Below, piece by piece: positions 8,146-16,223 of a DNA stretch of 36,510 nucleotides. The stretch is from Pseudomonas brassicae (GTDB lineage Bacteria; Pseudomonadota; Gammaproteobacteria; Pseudomonadales; Pseudomonadaceae). Location: positions 1 to 36,510 of the forward strand of contig NZ_JAAHBU010000106.1 in the NCBI RefSeq assembly GCF_010671725.1. Direction: 5' to 3'. Under the pieces are notes generated by a model. That model was given only the letters and a program-made list of their open reading frames with translations, was not told the DNA's origin and did not search any database. A program made the translations under genes and the position numbers. How positions within the stretch are numbered: position 1 is the stretch's first letter; the number at the start of each line of letters is the position of its first letter.

Positions 8146-8999
8146 TGGGATGTACTGCGTTGCGCAAAGGGAAGAAAAAGCTGGTTGACGGGTACCCGTT
8201 CACGTTCAAGCATCAGCGCTCCACACTCCACCTGAAGAGACCTGTATCGGCATCGACAGCCAAGGTTTTTACCCAACTGCTGAGCCAGGAACGCCTGGCC
8301 AAACGAGTGAGTGCGCCGCTTCCCTCTGGCGAACATGCCCTTTTCGCCAAACGCCAGGTACTTGAAACCCTGCCCAAGAAAATCCGCTTTGCCCGGGGCA
8401 CGCGCAAACGTTGCGGCATGTTCGACTGGCCTATCGAAGAACTGATCAATACCGCTGAAGCGCATCGACGCGGCGCGTGCGTGCCCGCCGTGGTTGGCTA
8501 CGGCTACACCAAGTCACGCCTCGGCCTGATGGATGATTTTTTCATCATCACCGAGCTGCTGCAGAACTACACCGACGGCTACCAGTGGCTCCTTGCCAAG
8601 CCTGAGGAGGTAGAGCGGGTGATTGCCGCGGCGTTCGCGCTGATGTTCTCGCTCAACAGCAGCGGCATCTATCACATGGACCTGTGGGCGGCGAATGTGA
8701 TGATGTGCAATGACGGCACAGCACCGACCTGTGCGATCGACCTGGAGAATTGCTTTTCCGCCACTGCGCCCTTCCTGAGCGAAACGCTGGGCTTTCAGTT
8801 CGGCTTTTTTTATCGCCGGGAGGTCTATCGGTACATTGACGAGCAGGACTATGACGAGCGCGTGAGGCAAGCACTGCAGGCCTACCAAGACGTGGACCAT
8901 CCAAGGTTCTGCGCCGTGTATGAGCAGGCCAAGCATCAGGATGTGGGCCGAAAAGAGCGACGAGGCGCATTTTCACAAGGCCGCATAGACCTGGACTGA
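8145..8999 (+). CDS. Lipopolysaccharide-type sugar kinase (Kdo/WaaP family)
   Basis: A 284-residue protein of the protein-kinase-like fold used by LPS core kinases. The catalytic loop is visible as YHMDLWAANVMM (His177, Asp179, Asn184, an HxDxxxxN motif) and the metal-binding Asp follows in CAIDLEN (Asp199). Upstream, LFAKRQVLETLP with FARGTRKRC is the likely nucleotide-binding lobe. Such enzymes phosphorylate heptose or Kdo in LPS, in the cytoplasm. It sits beside the O-antigen locus on the opposite strand, suggesting a role in surface polysaccharide. The ATG at 8145 lacks a strong ribosome binding site; a TTG at 8160 is an alternative. Confidence 0.82.
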   Translation: MGCTALRKGKKKLVDGYPFTFKHQRSTLHLKRPVSASTAKVFTQLLSQERLAKRVSAPLPSGEHALFAKRQVLETLPKKIRFARGTRKRCGMFDWPIEELINTAEAHRRGACVPAVVGYGYTKSRLGLMDDFFIITELLQNYTDGYQWLLAKPEEVERVIAAAFALMFSLNSSGIYHMDLWAANVMMCNDGTAPTCAIDLENCFSATAPFLSETLGFQFGFFYRREVYRYIDEQDYDERVRQALQAYQDVDHPRFCAVYEQAKHQDVGRKERRGAFSQGRIDLD

Positions 9000-9087
9000 G
9001 ATCGGCCAACGCCCTGCCTTGGCATAGCGCAAAGCCGTTCTGGGCGTGGCGGCAGACTTATGGTAAAAGCCGGCTCAAGGCATCCGT

Positions 9088-9886
9088 GTGTTCATGCACG
9101 CGTCCAGCCCCTCCCGATTATTTTCAAGAGTACGCAGGTTGTCGGTATTTTCTCGCACGCCACACGTGGGCTTTTTTGACGTCAACACCACAGGGCGCGA
9201 CTTTGTCGTAGGGGATGTACACGGGCATTTCGAGTTGCTGGATGCGTTGCTGGCCGAGGTTCAACTGGAACCTTCGATCGACCGCGTATTCTGCACCGGC
9301 GACCTGATTGACCGCGGACCGGGCTCGGCGCAGGTTCTGGATTGGCTCTCCCGCCCCTGGTTCCACTCGGTACGTGGCAATCACGAGCAGATGGTGCTGG
9401 ACTACATGTCCGGTAAAGGCGACGCCCCCCCGCCACGCCCGCAATGGTGGCGCCTGGTTCTATGAGCTGGCGCAAGACCACCAGGTACAAATCGCAACGG
9501 CACTTCTTGCAATGCCGGTGGCCCTGCAAGTGCAGTTGAGCGACACCAGCGCAATCGGGGTGGTGCACGCAGAATGCCCTGGCTGGGAGAACGGCCTGAG
9601 CTGGCAACACTCGACCAAGCTGTTGGTTGGCGGCCATCACCTCGAACAATCCACTGCATTGCTACAAGCCATGTACGCTCGGGGCAAGATCTCGCGCCAG
9701 GACGCTGCGGCCATTTCCGGCATAAAGACGGTATACGTCGGGCACTCCACCGTCCCTCACGTCACTCAGCTAGGTAACGTGGTCTACCTCGACACAGGCT
9801 GTTCCTTTGCCGACGGCCACCTGAGCGCCATCGAAATAGCCAACCAGCAAGTGTTCAGTGCCTATCCGGCCACGCAGGGCTGCTAG
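9088..9886 (+). CDS. PPP-family metallophosphatase (PrpE/ApaH-like), frameshifted
   Basis: A calcineurin-like phosphoesterase with the three PPP signatures: GDVHGH (residues 42-47), GDLIDRGPGS (71-80) and RGNHEQ (97-102). It would hydrolyse phosphoprotein or phosphoester substrates with two metal ions. The frame breaks in a C7 run (9425-9431). Removing one C joins DYMSGKGDAP to RHARNGGAWFYELAQ, which continues through the C-terminal metal-binding GHSTVPHVTQ to the stop at 9886, giving about 265 residues. Start uncertain: GTG 9088 and ATG 9094 are in frame, and neither has a strong ribosome binding site. It follows the kinase gene by 88 nt on the same strand and converges on wbpM. Confidence 0.82.
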
Positions 9887-9918
9887 TCAGCGCACCGCCT
9901 GTAGCGCCCACCCGGCAC

Positions 9919-11913
9919 TCAACCGTCCAGGCGCTTGTGCTGGTGGACCCAGTCAACGATTTCGCCATCAGGCGTATAACCGCTGACGGTCTCACGCAGA
10001 ATCTTGCGTATACGAACGTAGTCATCCGCATTGATGGCCTGCCCCAGCGCCGCCAATCGCTCCTTGAGCACCTCCCACCCCAGGTAGTCCTCTACCGCGC
10101 TCATGATCATCGGATGCCGCGTGGCGACGACATTGTCACCGATCAGCAACTCTTCATAGAGTTTTTCACCTGGCCGCAGCCCGGTGAACTCGATGGCGAT
10201 ATCACCACGGGGATTGCTGTCCGAGCACAGGGTCAAACCCGACAGGTGAATCATTTTCTCGGCCAGCTCGACAATCTTTACCGGCTCCCCCATGTCGAGC
10301 ACGAAGACGTCACCACCCTGCCCCATCGAACCGGCCTGAATCACCAGTTGCGCAGCCTCCGGGATAGTCATGAAGTAGCGGGTGATCTTGGGATGGGTCA
10401 CCGTCAGCGGCCCACCCGACTTGATCTGCTTGTAGAACAGTGGAATGACCGAGCCAGACGAGCCCAGTACATTGCCGAAGCGGACCATGGTGAAGCGGGT
10501 CTTGTTCACATGGGCCACATTGCTGCTGTCCTCGAACAGCACCGGGGCAATTTCGCGACTCAAGGCTTGCAATATCATCTCGGCAAGGCGCTTGCTGCTG
10601 CCCATCACATTCGTCGGTCGCACGGCCTTGTCGGTGGAGATAAGCACGAAATTGGGAACATGAGCCTGCACCGCCGCCTGCGCGGTACTCAACGTCCCCA
10701 TGACATTGTTGAGGATGCCCTCGGCAATGTTGTGCTCGACCATAGGTACATGCTTGTAGGCTGCGGCGTGGTAGACCGTGTCCACCTGCCAGACCTTCAT
10801 CAGGTCGAGCAATTTGGCCTGGTTGCGTACCGTCCCCAGTATCGGCAGTAGCCGCGTGCAGGGCGACAACCGACTCGCCTGCTGCTCCAGCTCCGAAAGG
10901 ATGCTGTAAAGGTTGAATTCACTGTGCTCGAACAGCAGCAACACCTTGGGCTTGAGCTCAAGGATCTGCCGACACAACTGCGAACCGATCGACCCTCCCG
11001 CACCGGTGACCAGTACCACCTTGCCGGTCACACAGCGCTCCAGCAGGTCTTCCTGCGCCGGCACCGCGTCGCGCCCCAGCAGGTCGCCTATGTCCACTTC
11101 CTGAAGATCGTCGACCTTGACCCGGCCGCTGGCCAGGTCCATGAAGCCGGGGATACTTCTGACATGCAGCGACAAGCCTTCGAGAAAGCCCAGAATCTCA
11201 CGCCGGCGACCTCGGCTTGCCGATGGAATCGCCAGCAGCACTTCCTGCGCCCCCGTGACCTCCATCATTTTCTGGATCTGGTGCGGCTTGAACACCTTCA
11301 GCCCGGAAATGACGCGACCGGCAATACCGCTGTCATCGTCAAGAAATGCCACCGGGCGCATCATCTTGCCCATGCGCAATGCCGCAACCAACTGGTTACC
11401 CGCCGCACCGGCGCCATAGATCGCCACTTTCGGCAGGCCATCATCACGACTGGTAAAGGGCACATGCTGGGCGGCGCTGAACCAGTCGCCGAGGAAATAC
11501 TGCCTCATGCCCAGGCGCATGCCACCAATCATCACCAGGCTCAGCCACCAGTAGTTGAAAATGATCGAACGTGGGACCAGGTTCTGATGGTTGCTGTACC
11601 AGAACATCACGACACCCAGCAACAGCGCCGACAAGCTGACGGCCTTGAAGATCGCGATCAGTGCGTCGTTGCCAAAGTAACGCATGACCGCACGGTACAT
11701 CCCGAAATACGCGAACATCGGGATAGCGATCAGCGGCGCGCTCGCGAACAACCAGTAGTGCTCGCGCACAGGGTTGACCAGCTCCTCGATACCCAGGCGC
11801 ACCAAAAACGCCAGCCACAGCGCCGCCCAGACGACCAATACATCTGCCAGTACCTGGAGGAGACGCTTGTGCCGTCGCGGCAAAGCCAAAAGTAATCTAC
11901 GCAATTCTTCCAT
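9919..11913 (-). CDS. wbpM: WbpM-type membrane UDP-GlcNAc 4,6-dehydratase
   Basis: WbpM converts UDP-GlcNAc to UDP-4-keto-6-deoxy-GlcNAc, precursor of QuiNAc, FucNAc and related sugars; it is anchored in the inner membrane. The 664-residue length matches. N-terminal membrane helices occupy about residues 20-125 (LADVLVVWAALWLAFLV and others). A nucleotide-binding domain follows (VAIYGAGAAGNQLVAALRMG). The dehydratase domain starts near residue 297 with VLVTGAGGSIGSQLCRQ. The catalytic region ISTDKAVRPTNVMGSSKRLAE has Met in place of the usual Tyr of YxxxK, the S-M-K arrangement described for WbpM. It is the last gene of the minus-strand operon, the usual terminal position in Pseudomonas O-antigen loci. 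Confidence 0.93.
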   Translation of the reverse strand: MEELRRLLLALPRRHKRLLQVLADVLVVWAALWLAFLVRLGIEELVNPVREHYWLFASAPLIAIPMFAYFGMYRAVMRYFGNDALIAIFKAVSLSALLLGVVMFWYSNHQNLVPRSIIFNYWWLSLVMIGGMRLGMRQYFLGDWFSAAQHVPFTSRDDGLPKVAIYGAGAAGNQLVAALRMGKMMRPVAFLDDDSGIAGRVISGLKVFKPHQIQKMMEVTGAQEVLLAIPSASRGRRREILGFLEGLSLHVRSIPGFMDLASGRVKVDDLQEVDIGDLLGRDAVPAQEDLLERCVTGKVVLVTGAGGSIGSQLCRQILELKPKVLLLFEHSEFNLYSILSELEQQASRLSPCTRLLPILGTVRNQAKLLDLMKVWQVDTVYHAAAYKHVPMVEHNIAEGILNNVMGTLSTAQAAVQAHVPNFVLISTDKAVRPTNVMGSSKRLAEMILQALSREIAPVLFEDSSNVAHVNKTRFTMVRFGNVLGSSGSVIPLFYKQIKSGGPLTVTHPKITRYFMTIPEAAQLVIQAGSMGQGGDVFVLDMGEPVKIVELAEKMIHLSGLTLCSDSNPRGDIAIEFTGLRPGEKLYEELLIGDNVVATRHPMIMSAVEDYLGWEVLKERLAALGQAINADDYVRIRKILRETVSGYTPDGEIVDWVHQHKRLDG

Positions 11914-11986
11914 AATCCTTCAAATACCTAGCCAACCCGCTGAGCGTGGAGATGTCCACATACCGTCCCGTGGGTATCACGCCACG

Positions 11987-12995
11987 CTATTCCAGAGCGC
12001 CAGCACGATACCTCAGGGCTAGCGCCACCAGGGGGACGTAAGCAATCAATACCCCCAATGCGCCGTCCAGGTCCAGCAAGACCACACACACTGCGATAGG
12101 CAACAACCAGAAAACATTCAACGCCGCCATCCCCAGGGTAACCGGGAGATGCCGACCATACTCACGCGCAGCAAACTGATACGCATGGCTGCGGTGCGCG
12201 ACATGCACCTTGTCGCCTCGGGCCAAACGCCTCACCAGGGTAAGCGTTGCATCGACGATGAAGCCACCCAGCATAATCAGCCAGCACCAGAAGAACGCCT
12301 GCGAGCTCCAGGCCGCCTGCAATGACATCCCGGCCAGGATGATGCCGAGAAACCCGCTACCGGCGTCGCCCATGAAAATCCGCGCAGGTGGAAAGTTCCA
12401 GACCAGGAAGCCGGCAACCGACATGCTCAGCAGCAGGGCCAGCACACTCAAATGCGCCGCACCACCCAGGGCATACACCAGACACATGCCCAAGCATACG
12501 GTAATAGCCTCGACACTGGCGATGCCGTCGATGCCATCCATGAAGTTGTACAGATTGAGCATCCAGACCAGGTAGAGCAGGCCCAACGGCACGCCCAGCC
12601 AGCCTAGATCCACGGGTACCCCGAACACCACCAGCGGCGGGATCCCGCCCAACCAGCCCAAAAGCCAGGCCGCCGCAACAAAGTGCGCGAGCAAACGCCA
12701 GCGCACTGAAACAAAATCATGATCATCCATGAAGCCCAGCAGTGCGATCAACGCCCCCGCACCGCCAAGCGCAATCAGCACCGATGGCGCCTCACTACCG
12801 AACACTGCCAGCACAAGCAGCGACAGCAGAAAGCTCATTACGATCGATACGCCCCCCCCCGCGCGGCGTGGGGACGCAGTGGGAACTGCGCATGTTGGGC
12901 ACATCGATCAGGCTCCTGGCGATCGCATAACGGCGCAAACCAGCAGTGAGCACAAGAGAAACCAGTACGACCAGGCACAGCCACCATGCACTCAT
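11987..12995 (-). CDS. wbpL: WbpL/WecA-type undecaprenyl-phosphate glycosyl-1-phosphate transferase, frameshifted
   Basis: Initiating transferase that moves a sugar-1-phosphate (FucNAc or QuiNAc in P. aeruginosa) from UDP-sugar to undecaprenyl phosphate in the inner membrane. About ten hydrophobic helices are present. Diagnostic motifs are PTPRGGG (residues 42-48), GFMDDHD, NFMDGIDGIA, the loop FPPARIFMGDAGSGFLG, and the basic HRSHAYQ. A nine-base C run at 12852-12860 disrupts the frame right after PRGGG; one base fewer restores VSIVMSFLL and a 335-residue protein, normal for WbpL. The start ATG overlaps the wbpV-like stop by 4 nt. The shift is probably a homopolymer error, though phase variation cannot be excluded. 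Confidence 0.9.
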
Positions 12996-13959
12996 TTACG
13001 ACAATCTTCCTGATAATGCTGGGCAGTAGCGTTCAAGGCGGTCTCCATGTCTAGCGGAGGCGTCCAATCCAGCACTGAACGTGTTTTTTTTATATCCGCT
13101 TGCAATGAACCACACAGGCGTTGAGACAAGGCGCGCTTGCCAATCAGCGTCGCCCCCAGGCGCAGTAACACCTGCGGCACAGGCAACAGGCGGCAGGGCT
13201 TGTTCAAGGCACGTGCCATATTGCGCAGCAGCTCGGAGGTAGACACATCCTCACCGTCGCTGACCAGAAAGGTCTGGTTGGCCGCACGGGGGTGGTCCAC
13301 GCAGACCGAGATCAGATCAACCAGATTGTCCACTGCCACCAGGCTGCGGCGATTGTCGATAGCGCCGAAAGGCAATGGCACCCCCTTGTCGATCCAGCGC
13401 ATCATCGACAGAACGTTGGCCTTGACCCCTGGCCCGTAGACAAGCACAGGTCGAATGACAACAACCTCCATGCCGGTTTCACGCCCCACCGCATGCAACC
13501 CCTGTTCCGCTTCCAGCTTTGAAATACCATACGGATCGCAGGGTGCAGGCACATCGTCGGCGCAATAAGCATGGCCTCGGCCTGTGCCTTCGCCGTTGAC
13601 CTTGATCGAACTGAGGAAGATGAATCGCTTTACCCCAGCGGCAGCGGCATGCCGGGCAAGTGCCAGCGTGCCGTCGACATTGACCGACGATAGGCCGCAA
13701 GCGGATCGCGCGCGTCATCCTGCATCACATGCACGCGTGCGGCGCAATGGATGACGATATCGTGCCCGGTGAGCACCGACACCCAGTCCCGTTGATCATC
13801 GAACCGCTCAAACTCGAACACTGCAACCGACGGCTCAGGCGACACGGCGTTCGCGCGCAATGCGGCCGTGACCGAACAGCCACTGGCGATGAGGCGTTTT
13901 AGCACGGTGCGCCCGACAAATCCCGAAGCGCCCGTGAGGAATATCGAATGCGGGGTCAC
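12992..13959 (-). CDS. wbpV: NAD-dependent sugar epimerase/reductase, WbpV-like, frameshifted
   Basis: An extended short-chain dehydrogenase that reduces or epimerises the 4-keto sugar nucleotide made by WbpM; in P. aeruginosa O6 the wbpV-wbpL-wbpM order is the same and yields the UDP-QuiNAc primer. The NAD motif is TGASGFVGRTV at the N-terminus, followed by HCAARVHVM, FLSSIKVNGEG and the catalytic Tyr-Lys in DPYGISKLEAE. A base is missing near 13687: the frame passes from DPLAAYR to VNVDGTLALARHAAAAGVKR. Repaired length is 322 residues. The start is a GTG at 13959 overlapping the TGA of a small upstream gene. Other 4-epimerase or reductase activities are possible. Confidence 0.85.
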
Positions 13960-14099
13960 TTGAAAATCTCGCGCAGTGACATCAGCCCCGCGTCAGCAGG
14001 TATATTGGCCGCAATGCCACGGACAGCGTCGTCAGTACCCATGGTTTGCGAACATGAGTACTGTGTCACAACAATAACGTGGCGCTTTTCTTCAGCCAT
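13956..14099 (-). CDS. Unrecognised 47-residue small protein coupled to the epimerase gene
   Basis: A small frame, ATG at 14099 to TGA at 13956, fits exactly into the gap of the operon. It begins 15 nt after the legF stop and its stop codon overlaps the GTG start of the next gene (GTGA). It opens MAEEKRHVIVVTQYSCSQTM and ends GLMSLREIFK. There is no signal peptide, transmembrane helix or motif I recognise. The upstream GGGAA is only a weak ribosome binding site. It may be a genuine small protein, a coupling leader peptide, or the remnant of a longer gene. Position and packing support it being translated; function unknown. Confidence 0.5.
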   Translation of the reverse strand: MAEEKRHVIVVTQYSCSQTMGTDDAVRGIAANIPADAGLMSLREIFK

Positions 14100-14114
14100 T
14101 GCAATTCCCAATCA

Positions 14115-14822
14115 TTAACACGTGCGCACACCATTGGCCTGGCGCTGAAGCGCATACACCGCCAGCGCCCAATCGTCGGGAGTATCGATATCCAGCGACT
14201 CGATCGGCTCGGCAATGACCAAAGGCAGAACGCCTGGCCCCACGAATCGCTTTTCCTGACGAAGTGCGTCTGGGGAGATCAGGTAGATGGAACCGTTGAG
14301 TGCATACGCCGGCTGCAGATCCTGAGAACGGCTGGTCAATGCCTCCCACCCCAGAAACGGCTCCAGCGAATCGCCTTCGAGCCTGAAGCTCCATGCCGGG
14401 TGAGCAGCGGCTGTGCTGACGCTGACCACTGATCGGCGGTTACTGCACTCGAACAGCGACACCGCCTGGCGAATCGACTGCACGCTGCGAAAAGGTGACG
14501 TCGGCTGAAGCAACATCACGCCGTCCACCGCACCCTGCGCGGCCTCATAGTCCTCCAGCACCTGAAGCACCACATCGACGCTGCCGGCCGTGTCGGTCGC
14601 AAGGTGCGCCGGGCGCAACCCAGGCACATGCGCGCCGAAGCGCTGCGCCACCTGGGCAATCGCCGGATCGTCGGTAGAGACAATCGTCTCGACAAACACC
14701 TTGCTCTGCAAAGCAGCCTCGACCGTCCAGGCAATCAGCGGACGCCCGTCAAGCAGCTTGATGTTCTTGCCTGGCAGCCGCTTGGAGCCACCCCGGGCCG
14801 GGATGATGGCAAGGATCTTCAT
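14115..14822 (-). CDS. legF: CMP-nonulosonate (legionaminic acid) cytidylyltransferase
   Basis: Activates a nonulosonic acid with CTP to give the CMP-sugar donor, in the cytoplasm. The 235-residue protein begins with the NeuA-family signature IIPARGGSKRLPGKNIKLLDGRPLI, in which the CTP-binding R-G-G-S-K-R is complete. It continues with IVSTDDPAIAQVA, MLLQPTSPFRS and the C-terminal IDTPDDWALA. Clustering with legB, C, G and I points to legionaminate rather than sialate or pseudaminate, but the sugar specificity cannot be read from the sequence alone. Its ATG overlaps the hisH-like stop by 4 nt. Confidence 0.88.
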   Translation of the reverse strand: MKILAIIPARGGSKRLPGKNIKLLDGRPLIAWTVEAALQSKVFVETIVSTDDPAIAQVAQRFGAHVPGLRPAHLATDTAGSVDVVLQVLEDYEAAQGAVDGVMLLQPTSPFRSVQSIRQAVSLFECSNRRSVVSVSTAAAHPAWSFRLEGDSLEPFLGWEALTSRSQDLQPAYALNGSIYLISPDALRQEKRFVGPGVLPLVIAEPIESLDIDTPDDWALAVYALQRQANGVRTC

Positions 14823-15469
14823 TTCGACGCCACGAAACGGCTTAACATCGAGAGGCCGACCTTGCCGCTCTTTTCCGGGTGGAACTGCGCGCCACAGACA
14901 TTATCCCTGGCCACCACCGCGGCAATCGCCGTATCGCCATACTGGCAATCAGCTATACGGTGTTCGGCGGCGCGGGGCACGGCCATGTAAGAGTGGACAA
15001 AGTAAACCGCGCTGTTTCGGGGATCGATGGACTCCAGCAGGGTGCCTTCCCACGCACTGCGCGCCTGCGGGTAAACCAGGCTGGACCAGCCGATGTGCGG
15101 CACCTTCAGCGCAGCACCCGCATGATCCTGGGCGGGTATCGCCTCGACAGTACCCGCAATCAACCCCAACCCTTCGCAGTGGCCAAACTCATCGCTGCTG
15201 TCGAGCAGCATCTGCATGCCCAGGCAAATGCCGAACAATGGGGCGCCCGAGGCAGCATAGGCCTTGATCGCCTCGTCCATCCCGTTTGCACTCAACTGAC
15301 GCATGGCATCTGCAAACGCACCGACACCCGGCAGCAGCACCTTGGAGGCATGCTTGAGCGCCTGGGGATCGGATACCAACCTGACCGTCGCGCCACAATG
15401 CTCAAGTGCTTTCTGCACGCTGAACAGGTTACCGACCCCATAATCAATAACGGTAACTACATTACTCAT
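14819..15469 (-). CDS. hisH: HisH-like glutaminase subunit of sugar amidotransferase system
   Basis: Class I glutamine amidotransferase that releases ammonia from glutamine. The catalytic triad is intact: Cys82 in FGICLGMQML, with His197 and Glu199 in CGAQFHPEKSG. The start is the ATG at 15469, overlapping the HisF-like stop codon by 8 nt; the open frame extends further upstream but inside the HisF gene. It is 216 residues long. In P. aeruginosa O5 the matching trio is wbpG-hisH2-hisF2, where ammonia goes to an acetamidino group rather than histidine. Here it again sits directly beside the amidotransferase, so it is probably a second, glycan-specific copy. Confidence 0.9.
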   Translation of the reverse strand: MSNVVTVIDYGVGNLFSVQKALEHCGATVRLVSDPQALKHASKVLLPGVGAFADAMRQLSANGMDEAIKAYAASGAPLFGICLGMQMLLDSSDEFGHCEGLGLIAGTVEAIPAQDHAGAALKVPHIGWSSLVYPQARSAWEGTLLESIDPRNSAVYFVHSYMAVPRAAEHRIADCQYGDTAIAAVVARDNVCGAQFHPEKSGKVGLSMLSRFVASK

Positions 15470-16223
15470 ACCTGCGTACCCGGATTCCCGCTGCCGAAAC
15501 ATCGTTGCGAATATCGACCAAAGCGGCCCGCTTGTAGTGCAAGATGTCGGCCATCGCAACGGCATCCGCACCCTTGCCAACCACCTTGACGGCATCCTGG
15601 GCGCTGCCCATTCCGCCACTGGCGATGACGGGAATGCCCACCGCTTCAGTAACGGCCTGCACCAGCTCCAGATCGAAACCCTTGCGCGTACCTTCCTGAT
15701 CCACAGATGTCAGCAGTATTTCCCCGGCACCCAGCGACGCACCTTCACGCGCCCACTGCACCACATCACGCCCGGTGCTTTCGCGGCCATTGTCGGTGAA
15801 CACCTCCCAACGCCCCGCCGCCACGCGCTTTGCCTCGATCGAAAGCACCATGCACTGGCTGCCGAAGCGACGAGCAATCTCGCTGATCAGCGTAGGGTTG
15901 CCCACGGCCGCCGTATTCACGGCGACCTTGTCTGCACCGCAGCGCAACAAATGAGCAACATCCTCGACCGAGCGCACGCCGCCGCCGACGGTCATTGGAA
16001 TGAACACGTTCTCGGCGGTGGCGCGGATCAAGTCACCCAGACTGTTGCGCCCGTACAGGCTCGCCACACAGTCCATGTAGATAAGCTCGTCGATACCCTG
16101 CTCGTAGTAGCGCAGGGCATGTTCGTTTGGCGAACCGATGATGCGCAGCCCTTCAAGGTGAATACCCTTGATCAGGTTGGCCCCCTTTACATCAAGGCGG
16201 GCAATCAGTCGCGTGTTGCTCAT
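15462..16223 (-). CDS. hisF: HisF-like barrel partner of HisH, glycan-specific
   Basis: A 253-residue (beta/alpha)8 barrel homologous to imidazole glycerol phosphate synthase HisF. In O-antigen loci such copies form a complex with HisH and pass ammonia to a WbpG-type amidotransferase. Asp11 (LIARLDVKG) and the Asp of TSVDQEGT are kept, but the position of HisF's second acid-base Asp (residue 130) is Glu here (LSIEAKR). Phosphate-binding loops VGGGVRS and SGGMGS are present. The start overlaps the amidotransferase stop by 4 nt. The substitution fits a barrel used for ammonia delivery rather than histidine synthesis, but that is inference. Confidence 0.9.
   Translation of the reverse strand: MSNTRLIARLDVKGANLIKGIHLEGLRIIGSPNEHALRYYEQGIDELIYMDCVASLYGRNSLGDLIRATAENVFIPMTVGGGVRSVEDVAHLLRCGADKVAVNTAAVGNPTLISEIARRFGSQCMVLSIEAKRVAAGRWEVFTDNGRESTGRDVVQWAREGASLGAGEILLTSVDQEGTRKGFDLELVQAVTEAVGIPVIASGGMGSAQDAVKVVGKGADAVAMADILHYKRAALVDIRNDVSAAGIRVRRYE

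Noticed and set aside
12852-12860. Phase-variable C9 tract switching wbpL on and off
   Set aside because: Attractive for a surface-glycan gene, but the tract encodes a conserved glycine run and the window has many other indels. It remains possible only if reads show mixed tract lengths.
15462-16223. HisF/HisH pair as the histidine biosynthesis genes
   Set aside because: No other his genes are near, the pair is coupled to a sugar amidotransferase, and the barrel has an altered acid-base residue.
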